In this document: piece after piece, positions 1 to 5,164 of the stretch
Numbering within the stretch: position 1 is the first letter of the stretch
Layout: each line of letters starts with the position of its first letter
Source: an uncultured Gemmatimonadota bacterium
GTDB lineage: Bacteria; Gemmatimonadota; Gemmatimonadetes; Gemmatimonadales; Gemmatimonadaceae
Length of the DNA: 9,820 nt
Assembly: GCA_946480295.1 (NCBI GenBank)
Contig: CAMLIT010000142.1
Location: forward strand, 1 to 9,820
Direction of reading: 5' to 3'
Position numbers and translations under genes: made by a program
The notes under the pieces: model-generated
Database searches by the model: none
The model's input: the letters and a program-made list of their open reading frames with translations, nothing else
What the model was told of the DNA's origin: nothing

Positions 1-325
1 GACGATCCCCCCGCTGCCGATCAGGCCTTTGAACCGGGGCTGGGGGTGGTGGGGTATGATGGTCGTGGGTGGTTTGTGTTTGGTCTGTGGCGCGCGGCTG
101 GGGAGGCCCACATGAACACGCCCGCGCGGCTCGCCACTCACCAGGAACCAATAACTGCCTACGTGTTGCCAATCCCCCAACCACAGTCGGCACACCGTAG
201 CTCCCTCGGTCGCTGCGCTCCCTGGGGATGACCACCGCGCCATGTGGCGTCCCGGACTCGTCGCTCGTCCTCGTCCCTCGTCCCTACGCCTCCCGCCTCC
301 CGCCTCCCGCCCCCCGCCTCCCGCG
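1..325. other. Intergenic region without a supported gene
   Basis: I see no gene I can defend here. A plus-strand frame is open from base 1 to a stop at 229-231, so it could be the C-terminal tail of a gene beginning outside the window. However, its third codon positions are not GC-rich like those of the real genes in the window, and the peptide shows no recognisable motif. Base composition at about 45-190 is more G/T-rich than elsewhere. The stretch at about 198-232, with the core 'ctcggtcgctgcgctccc', looks like the dispersed intergenic repeats found in several GC-rich bacteria. That resemblance is an impression and needs a genome self-comparison. The right end is the heptamer repeat listed separately. 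Confidence 0.5.
257..324. repeat. Tandem heptamer repeat (CTCCCGC)5 with a degenerate CTCGTCC array beside it
   Basis: Five head-to-tail copies of CTCCCGC occupy 290-296, 297-303, 304-310, 311-317 and 318-324; the fourth has C in place of T. A second, degenerate array of CTCGTC/CTCGTCC units covers about 257-285. On the minus strand, the sense strand of the adjacent protease gene, the heptamers read GCGGGAG. They give at least five runs of three or more G separated by short spacers, which fits the G-quadruplex pattern. The array stops one base before the protease stop codon, so it would form the first part of that gene's 3' untranslated region. Such arrays can change length by slippage, so copy number may differ between strains. 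Confidence 0.85.
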
Positions 326-1834
326 TCAGAGCCCCAGCGCCCGCCTCACGTTGATCCGCCCGCGCCCGAAGAACGGATCCGTCCCCGGCGTGCCGAGATC
401 CACCGCCGAGCCCTGGATCAGCGCCTTGATGCGCGCCGGATCGCCGTGCCCCTGCTCGGCGACGAGCAGCGCGGCGAGCCCCGCGACGTGCGGCGTCGCC
501 TGGCTCGTGCCGACGTAGCCGGTGATGCGGTTCCCCGCGGTGCACGAGGTCAGGATCGGCACCCCCGTCTTCGTCAGGCCGGCGAAGCGCGTCTTGCTGC
601 AGTACGACCACACCCACGACGCGATGTCGGTGCCCCACGGCCATGCCGACGTCGGGAAGTCGGGGGCGATCGCGTTTCCGCCGGGGCCGGCGACGGAGAT
701 CGCCGAGCGACCGTAGTTCGTGTAGAAGCTCGGGGTGTCGGCGGCTCCGGCCGACGCGGGACCCTCGGCGGAGACGCACACCACGTGCGGGAGCCCGCAG
801 TAGGTCACGAGCTGGTTGCCGTCGTGGTCGAGATTCGCCGCCGCATTGCCGGCCGCCACGACGACCAGCATCCCGCGCCGGTTCGCATAGTTCATCACGC
901 GCGTGAAGATCGAGACGAGACGTCCGAGCCCCGCCTTGGCGAAGCCGCCGCCGAGGCTGAGGTTGGCGACGTCGGCGCCGTGGTCGGCCGCCCAGAGGAT
1001 GCCGTTCAACACCGCGCTCGACGAACCGACGCCGTTCCAGCCCAGCGCCTTCACGCCGATCAGCGTCGTCCGCGAAGTCACGCCCGCGAACGCGTGCGCG
1101 TTGCTGCTCACCTGCGCGGCGACGTTGGTCCCGTGGCCGTGGAAGTCCGAGATGTCGTTGCGCGTCGGGAAGTAGGTGGCCCGTAGCGCGTCGTCGCCGG
1201 GCACGAACGACGTCGAGCGCGAGAGGTCCACGAGCCCGGCCAGGTCGGGATCGTCGTAGTCGATCCCCGTGTCGATGATCGCGACGGTCACCGACGGATC
1301 GCCCAGCTTGTCCGCCGCCCACGCAACCTGCGCGTCGATGTCCCGCATGTTCCACTGCCAGGCGTACAACCCGGCCAGCGCCGGATTCGACTGGCTCGCG
1401 ATCGTCGGATCGGCCACGCTGGTCACGTCCGCCGTCGTCGGCGCCACCGGCGCGTCGAGGGCAATCGCGATGTCCGGCTCGACGTCCATCACGTCGCTCC
1501 GCGCCGCGAGTCGTGTGGCGGCGGAGGCACTCAGTCCATCGACCACGGCGAGCCCCGCGCCGTCGTGGCGCGTCTCGATCGTGCCGCCGAGCGAGGCGAC
1601 GGCGCTGTCGAGCCCCGCGCCGAAGCCGTCGGCGCGCGCGAGCACGAGAAAGCGGCCGCTCGTCAGGCTGTCGACGGCGCGAGCGGCGGTGCGCTGGAGG
1701 TCCGTCGTGCGGGACGCGGGCTGCGTCGGGCGGTCGCTGCACGCGGCGAGTGCCGACAGCAGGAGCAGGGCTGACAGGGTGCGCCGCGCGATGGGCGCCG
1801 AGGGGCGGAGCGAGCTTCGGCCGGTACGCTGCAT
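326..1834 (-). CDS. Subtilisin-family (S8) serine protease, predicted lipoprotein
   Basis: This is a predicted secreted endopeptidase of 502 aa, anchored to the membrane by a lipid. Residues 1-31 form a lipoprotein signal peptide with lipobox L29-A-A-C32. Residues about 60-125 look like an I9-type propeptide, which in this family acts as chaperone and inhibitor until cleaved. The catalytic domain runs from about 165 to 500. It shows Asp188 in VAIIDTGID, His234 in GHGTNVA, oxyanion Asn330 in VVVAAGNAA and nucleophile Ser444 in GTSQATPHVAG. The usual Met after GTS is Gln here. Cys346, Cys353, Cys412 and Cys431 could form disulfides. ATG at 1834 is chosen because GGAGG lies 8 bases upstream; an in-frame ATG at 1849 overlaps that site and is less likely. 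It is separated by about 200 bp from the next gene and is probably transcribed alone. The fold and triad are certain; the substrate is unknown. Confidence 0.95.
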   Translation of the reverse strand: MQRTGRSSLRPSAPIARRTLSALLLLSALAACSDRPTQPASRTTDLQRTAARAVDSLTSGRFLVLARADGFGAGLDSAVASLGGTIETRHDGAGLAVVDGLSASAATRLAARSDVMDVEPDIAIALDAPVAPTTADVTSVADPTIASQSNPALAGLYAWQWNMRDIDAQVAWAADKLGDPSVTVAIIDTGIDYDDPDLAGLVDLSRSTSFVPGDDALRATYFPTRNDISDFHGHGTNVAAQVSSNAHAFAGVTSRTTLIGVKALGWNGVGSSSAVLNGILWAADHGADVANLSLGGGFAKAGLGRLVSIFTRVMNYANRRGMLVVVAAGNAAANLDHDGNQLVTYCGLPHVVCVSAEGPASAGAADTPSFYTNYGRSAISVAGPGGNAIAPDFPTSAWPWGTDIASWVWSYCSKTRFAGLTKTGVPILTSCTAGNRITGYVGTSQATPHVAGLAALLVAEQGHGDPARIKALIQGSAVDLGTPGTDPFFGRGRINVRRALGL

Positions 1835-1842
1835 TCGGGGAC

Positions 1843-1847
1843 CCTCC
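1843..1847 (-). promoter_or_regulatory. Ribosome binding site of the S8 protease
   Basis: GGAGG on the minus strand, 8 bases before the ATG at 1834. It decides the start. The in-frame ATG at 1849-1847 overlaps this site and lacks an equally good one of its own, and starting at 1834 places the signal peptide directly at the N-terminus. Confidence 0.75.
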
Positions 1848-1874
1848 ATCCGGGTCGTGGAGCCGGGGGTGTGA

Positions 1875-1923
1875 TCGGGACCCGCGAGTGCTCGCGCGCG
1901 ATGCGCGCGGCGCGGCGTCCCGA
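1875..1923 (-). promoter_or_regulatory. Possible structured leader of the S8 protease mRNA
   Basis: A 7-bp outer stem (TCGGGAC at 1875-1881 with GTCCCGA at 1917-1923) encloses a palindromic hairpin, CGCGAG-TG-CTCGCG at 1883-1896, and a GCGC-rich stretch. It starts about 40 bases upstream of the protease start codon, so it could fold in the 5' untranslated region. No known riboswitch or leader was recognised. In DNA this GC-rich, palindromes of this size also arise by chance. Confidence 0.25.
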
Positions 1924-1964
1924 GTCTCCTGTCCGGCGCTGCGTGGGCGACAGCCGAACATCCT

Positions 1965-1992
1965 GCCACTCCCGGGACCTGGCAAGAGTGGC
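1965..1992 (-). terminator. Hairpin downstream of the 184-aa lipoprotein gene, weak terminator candidate
   Basis: GCCACTC (1965-1971) pairs perfectly with GAGTGGC (1986-1992) across a 14-base loop, 43 bases beyond the stop codon of the gene ending at 2036. No T-run follows on the minus strand, so it does not meet the standard for an intrinsic terminator. It may only stabilise an mRNA end or be chance. Confidence 0.3.
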
Positions 1993-2035
1993 GACGATCC
2001 AACACTCCGGCGCAACACCCCGATGCGGATGTGAT

Positions 2036-2590
2036 CTATCGCGCATCCATTCCTGTGCTCCCCACCTTCGGGCGCAGCGTCGCCCGATCGACCGCCGCCG
2101 GGATGCCCTGCGGGAAGCGCGCGAACGGCCGCATCCGGTCGACGCTTCCCTTCGACCACCGCACCGCCGGCGCCGCGCGGATCGCGGAGAGCGAGAATCC
2201 GCCGACGATGAGCCACGCCGGCACGGTCAGGATGGCGAGCAGCCCGTGCGTTCCCGCCGACAGCGTGCCGACGAGCATCCAGGTCGTCGCCTGGGACGAG
2301 TTCTGGTCGAAGGTGGTGAGCGTCACCGAGCGCACCCCCGCCATGCCGAGCGAGACGAGGGAACCCCCGCGCAGCACGTGGATCGAATCGGCATCGACGG
2401 CGATGAGCTCTCCCTCGACCCGCGTGCGCGCCGTGTCGTTGCGCTCGACGCGCGCCCACGCGCCGAACGCGTCGCGCGGCACCTCCTCGGGCGTCGGCAG
2501 CCAGCCGGGCGGCGCCGTCGTGTGGAAGCAGCCGCCCGCGACGAGCAGGACGGCGATCGTCAGGCGGCGCGCACGCTCACGGATGCCCAT
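2036..2590 (-). CDS. Small lipoprotein of unknown function with two hydrophobic segments
   Basis: A 184-aa protein I cannot assign to a named family. Residues 1-20 look like a signal peptide ending LVAGG-Cys21, a slightly atypical lipobox with Ala at -3. Residues about 57-95 (VEGELIAVDADSIHVL, then SLVSLGMAGVRSVTL) look like a small beta domain. A hydrophobic stretch at about 104-136 could cross or lie in a membrane once or twice. The tail has the motif MRPFARFPQGIP (residues 153-164), which I recall from conserved hypothetical proteins of similar bacteria; that is memory, not a search. The start at 2590 is supported by GGGGGAG five bases upstream. It overlaps the end of the preceding gene by 14 bp (2577-2590), so the two are very probably translated together. 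A structural role in the envelope is only a guess. Confidence 0.8.
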   Translation of the reverse strand: MGIRERARRLTIAVLLVAGGCFHTTAPPGWLPTPEEVPRDAFGAWARVERNDTARTRVEGELIAVDADSIHVLRGGSLVSLGMAGVRSVTLTTFDQNSSQATTWMLVGTLSAGTHGLLAILTVPAWLIVGGFSLSAIRAAPAVRWSKGSVDRMRPFARFPQGIPAAVDRATLRPKVGSTGMDAR

Positions 2591-4118
2591 AGCGGCTCCC
2601 CCAGAAGGCCGCTTCCATGCCGCGCTCCTGCCGCTTGTACGCCGGCGCCAGCTCGCGCAGCGCGCGCGACGGGTCGCGGAACATCTCCATGGCGCGCCCC
2701 TGGTCGTCCTCGGCGAGCCACGGCTCCCGCATCCACTCGAGGTAGTAGCCGCGCGACTCGAGAAAGAGCTCGTCCCGCGCGAAGTCCTCGGGAAGCCGAT
2801 ACCGCAGGACGTAGACGTCGCCCGGCAGCGTCGTGAGCAGGCGGGTCGAGTCGCGCAGCGCGGCGAGCGCCGACGTGTCGTCCACACCGCCGTGGAGCAC
2901 CGACTCCGGATCGAGCCGCACGACCTCCGCTGGTCCGATCAGGTGCGCCAGCGATACCGCGTCGATCCGCCACAGCCCGCGCGTCATCCGAAGCCGGATC
3001 GTGCGCGTGTCGCGCGGCAGGGCGGGCAGCCTCACGACTCGCAGGTCCGTCGCCAGCGGCCCCGTCTCGCGCGTCTCGCCGACCGTGTGCCACCGACCGA
3101 ATCGGCCGCGCACCTGCACCTCGATCCCGCCCAGTCGCTCGGCGATCGCGCCGGCGTGGCTGAGGATCCGCTTGTCCCCGCGATCGAGCAGTGCCATCCA
3201 GTCGCCCATCGAGTAGCCCATATAGGCGAGCGTCTGGTAGAACAGGTACGTGGAGAGCAGCGTCTGCCGCGATGCGATCGCCAGGCCGAGCGGGCCGTCG
3301 GGGATCGAGTCGAAGTTCAGCTCGATCGTCTCCTTCGCCGCGAGATCGGTGGAGTCCGCGGGGCTGAACCGCTCGATGCCGTCGGCGCTCGCGAGCGCGG
3401 TGGTGCAATCCCCTTCGGCGGCGACGCAGCGCGTCGGCGGGCGCAGCGCATCCGCGCGCCAGAACGTGCGGTGGTCCGTGGCCAGCACGCGCTCCCCCGC
3501 GTCGTGACGCGCCGCGACGATGCGCACGAAGCGCACGTTGTGCGTCTCGAGCGCCTCGTTCGTCATGCGCACCTCGAGCTCCCGGCTCGCCGGTCGGGCG
3601 CGATAGAGCGCGTCGACGTCGGTCGCCTCCAGCGACGGCGCGATGCTCGCCGAGAAGCCCTCGGCCTGGAGCACCTCGCGCGTCCCGTCGGACACGTAGA
3701 ACGTCGGGCAGGAGCCGAAGCACGCCTTGGGGTTGCTCAGGCAGTACGCCGAGAGGGCGACGGACGCGACGGTCATCACCGTGAGGGCGGTGATGCCGCC
3801 GTTCGGGTGGAGCCGGTTCGTCTCGAGGAGCGCGACCGAGTCCATGCTGATCCGCTGCTCGCCGCGCGCCACCACGCGCCGGTTCGCGTCGAGCCGCTCG
3901 CCGCGCCCGCTGATGGTCCGGGTGGCGCTGTCGAAGCGCCAGGGCGCGAAGACGATGACGCCGCCGTCGCGCAGGTGTGCCTTGATGCGGCTCGTGTCGC
4001 CGAGCACCTGGTCGATCCGCGCCGGCTCGACGTCCTCGCGCGTCAGGCTGCGCGCGGCGCACGCGGCGAGGGCCGGGCAGAGTGCCAGCAGGAGAGCGCG
4101 ACGGAAGCGGCGGCGCAT
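2577..4118 (-). CDS. Large lipoprotein of unknown function with a CFGSCPTFY motif
   Basis: A 513-aa predicted lipoprotein of unrecognised function. The signal peptide ends in lipobox L17-A-A-C20. Residues 52-95 form a short beta-rich part (GGVIVFAPWRFDSATRTISG). A hydrophobic segment at about 108-126 follows, then SNPKACFGSCPTFYV with Cys133 and Cys137, which could be a disulfide or a ligand pair. I associate CFGSCPTFY with uncharacterised exported proteins of Bacteroidota and relatives, from memory. Further cysteines (231, 238) flank a short loop. Residues 285-312 are hydrophobic and aromatic, and the rest appears to be mixed alpha/beta. ATG at 4118 is preferred over upstream in-frame starts because GAGGGG lies five bases before it and the signal peptide begins there. 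It is the first gene of a two-gene operon with the 184-aa lipoprotein. No enzymatic motif is visible. Confidence 0.85.
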   Translation of the reverse strand: MRRRFRRALLLALCPALAACAARSLTREDVEPARIDQVLGDTSRIKAHLRDGGVIVFAPWRFDSATRTISGRGERLDANRRVVARGEQRISMDSVALLETNRLHPNGGITALTVMTVASVALSAYCLSNPKACFGSCPTFYVSDGTREVLQAEGFSASIAPSLEATDVDALYRARPASRELEVRMTNEALETHNVRFVRIVAARHDAGERVLATDHRTFWRADALRPPTRCVAAEGDCTTALASADGIERFSPADSTDLAAKETIELNFDSIPDGPLGLAIASRQTLLSTYLFYQTLAYMGYSMGDWMALLDRGDKRILSHAGAIAERLGGIEVQVRGRFGRWHTVGETRETGPLATDLRVVRLPALPRDTRTIRLRMTRGLWRIDAVSLAHLIGPAEVVRLDPESVLHGGVDDTSALAALRDSTRLLTTLPGDVYVLRYRLPEDFARDELFLESRGYYLEWMREPWLAEDDQGRAMEMFRDPSRALRELAPAYKRQERGMEAAFWGSRYGHP

Positions 4119-4224
4119 GTCGACCCCTCGTGGTTGCCGTGCGAGACGGACTGCCGAATGATGCGAGTGCACGGCGCGGGCCGCCAGTCGCGGTTCGCGG
4201 GTCGCGGAGGTCGCGCGTCGTCCA

Positions 4225-4270
4225 TTCGGCCGAAGCAACGGGCCCCATGCGTGTGCACGGAGCCCGTTGC
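4225..4270 (-). terminator. Hairpin terminator candidate after the 219-aa lipoprotein gene
   Basis: GCAACGGGC (4235-4243) pairs perfectly with GCCCGTTGC (4262-4270), a 9-bp stem with an 18-base loop, 36 bases past the stop codon at 4306. The palindrome TTCGGCCGAA (4225-4234) follows with no gap. No T-run follows, as is common in very GC-rich genomes. Position and stem strength favour a transcript end; the mechanism is inferred. Confidence 0.5.
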
Positions 4271-4305
4271 GCTGCGCCGTCGTTCGGCGTGCGGCGAGTC
4301 GCTGC

Positions 4306-4965
4306 CTAACTCACCGGCGTGCCGTTCCAGTAGGTCACGCTCGGCACCACCGCGCAGGTGAACGCGAATCCCAGATCGATCATGATCGCGTCGCCGCGGT
4401 TGATCGCCGCGTTCATCGCGTCCTCCGTCGTGATGTGCTCGTTCGCCGCCGCCGCGCTGGTGAAGACGACCTCGAACACCTGCCAGGCGACGTTGAAGTC
4501 CTCGCCGCCGGGGATGTCCACCAGGTGGTCGTGCCCGATCACGCCGTTGCCGTAGACCGACGGCATCGCCTGCATCGCGACGCCGGCCACCGCCGCGTCG
4601 TGATCCGGGCAGTTGCCTGGAACACCCATGCAGTTCAGCGTCCCGACGGTCGATCCCGCCGGATACTCGATGAGGTACAGCGGCGCCCACGACCTCGCGT
4701 TGGCCTTCGTGGGGAAGGGCGACTTCTCCGGCGTGATGAGGTACGTGAGGTTGCCGGTGGCGGCGTCGTACGCCGGCTCGATGGACGTCCTGCCGAGCTG
4801 CCGCTCGCCGCTCGGCAGCGCGCTCGCCACCGATCTGGAGGCGACGGCGAAGGCGGTGCTGCGGCTCGCCGGAGGACTCGTGGAGCGGTCGGAGGTGCAG
4901 GCGGCGAGGAGGACGACCACTGCGGTACAACGGAGCGCGACTGCGGGGACCTTGGGCATCACCAT
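4306..4965 (-). CDS. Lipoprotein of unknown function with Asp/His-rich motifs
   Basis: A 219-aa predicted lipoprotein. The signal peptide ends L20-A-A-C23, followed by a Ser/Pro/Arg tether. The mature part begins at about residue 55 and carries NCMGVPGNCPDHDAAVAG (residues 111-128), GNGVIGHDHLVDIPGG (139-154), then FNVAWQVFEVVFTSAAA (157-173). Cys112, Cys119 and Cys204 are the only cysteines of the mature domain. The clustered D121-H122-D123 and H145-D146-H147 could bind a metal, but this is a reading of the pattern and not a family assignment. The ending AFTCAVVPSVTYWNGTPVS is compact and ends with a TAG stop. ATG at 4965 is set by AGGAGG five bases upstream; a second in-frame ATG at 4959 is further from that site. 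It has its own strong promoter and is probably monocistronic. Confidence 0.85.
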   Translation of the reverse strand: MVMPKVPAVALRCTAVVVLLAACTSDRSTSPPASRSTAFAVASRSVASALPSGERQLGRTSIEPAYDAATGNLTYLITPEKSPFPTKANARSWAPLYLIEYPAGSTVGTLNCMGVPGNCPDHDAAVAGVAMQAMPSVYGNGVIGHDHLVDIPGGEDFNVAWQVFEVVFTSAAAANEHITTEDAMNAAINRGDAIMIDLGFAFTCAVVPSVTYWNGTPVS

Positions 4966-4970
4966 CGGGA

Positions 4971-4976
4971 CCTCCT
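4971..4976 (-). promoter_or_regulatory. Strong ribosome binding site of the 219-aa lipoprotein
   Basis: A full AGGAGG on the minus strand, five bases before the ATG at 4965 and eleven before the in-frame ATG at 4959. It favours 4965 and suggests efficient translation. Confidence 0.8.
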
Positions 4977-5046
4977 GGGGAGAGGAACGCACGGCGCGAC
5001 CGCGGACCGTCGGCGGCGGGGGCTCGCGCACTTCGCGGGATGCCAG

Positions 5047-5075
5047 AAAAAAAGCGGCGCCATTATAGGCCCGCT
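5047..5075 (-). terminator. Intrinsic terminator whose loop is TATAAT
   Basis: On the minus strand AGCGGGCC (5075-5068) pairs with GGC-G-CCGCT (5061-5053, one bulged base) around a six-base loop TATAAT (5067-5062). Seven T follow directly (5053-5047; the first can pair with the A at the stem base). Stem, loop and T-run meet the usual picture of a Rho-independent terminator for transcripts coming from the glycosidase gene, whose stop codon is 90 bases upstream. This T-run is the clearest one in the window. The same bases contain the -10 element of the next gene. Confidence 0.65.
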
Positions 5076-5091
5076 CATGAGAGATCGTCAA
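5062..5091 (-). promoter_or_regulatory. Sigma70-type promoter of the 219-aa lipoprotein gene
   Basis: TTGACG (5091-5086; one mismatch to TTGACA), an 18-base spacer and a perfect TATAAT (5067-5062). The expected start is G at about 5055, giving a leader of about 90 bases to the ATG at 4965. The first transcribed bases would be GC followed by seven U. No other stretch I checked in the window shows so good a pair of boxes. The -10 box lies in the loop of a terminator hairpin. Confidence 0.6.
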
Positions 5092-5098
5092 CGGCGCA

Positions 5099-5150
5099 CC
5101 GCACGCCGGTGCGGGCTCGGCCAGGCGCGTTTACCGCGCCTGGCCGGAGC
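5099..5150 (-). terminator. Two tandem hairpins after the glycosidase gene
   Basis: The larger hairpin has a perfect 12-bp stem (CGGCCAGGCGCG at 5118-5129 with CGCGCCTGGCCG at 5135-5146) and a five-base loop. It is extended by three more pairs (5115-5117 with 5148-5150) past one bulged base. A second, 6-bp hairpin (CCGCAC at 5099-5104, GTGCGG at 5109-5114) adjoins it. They lie 15 bases past the glycosidase stop codon at 5165. No T-run follows directly, but the T-tailed hairpin at 5047-5075 is close by. Together they form a strong 3' end. Confidence 0.65.
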
Positions 5151-5164
5151 CGTTCACCACCTGT

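Noticed and set aside
1..45. Resemblance of 'ggttcaaaggcctgatc' (minus strand) to a tRNA T-arm or rRNA piece
   Set aside because: No acceptor or anticodon stem can be drawn around it and the match is too short.
46..231. Small plus-strand open frame of 61 codons
   Set aside because: Third positions are not GC-rich, no ribosome binding site is seen, and it runs into the suspected repeat; it is also open back to base 1, so the start is arbitrary.
326..1834. Gln in place of Met after Gly-Thr-Ser in the protease active site as a sign of inactivation
   Set aside because: Asp188, His234, Asn330 and Ser444 are all present, and this position varies in active S8 enzymes.
159..2459. Minus-strand open frame of 766 codons overlapping the protease
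   Set aside because: Another frame of the same strand. The protease frame holds the complete Asp/His/Ser triad, while this one is Arg/Gly repeats only.
2031..4361. Long plus-strand open frame of 776 codons
   Set aside because: It lies opposite the two lipoprotein genes. Its composition is Arg-rich and low in complexity, as expected for the complement of GC-rich codons, and it has no domain or signal.
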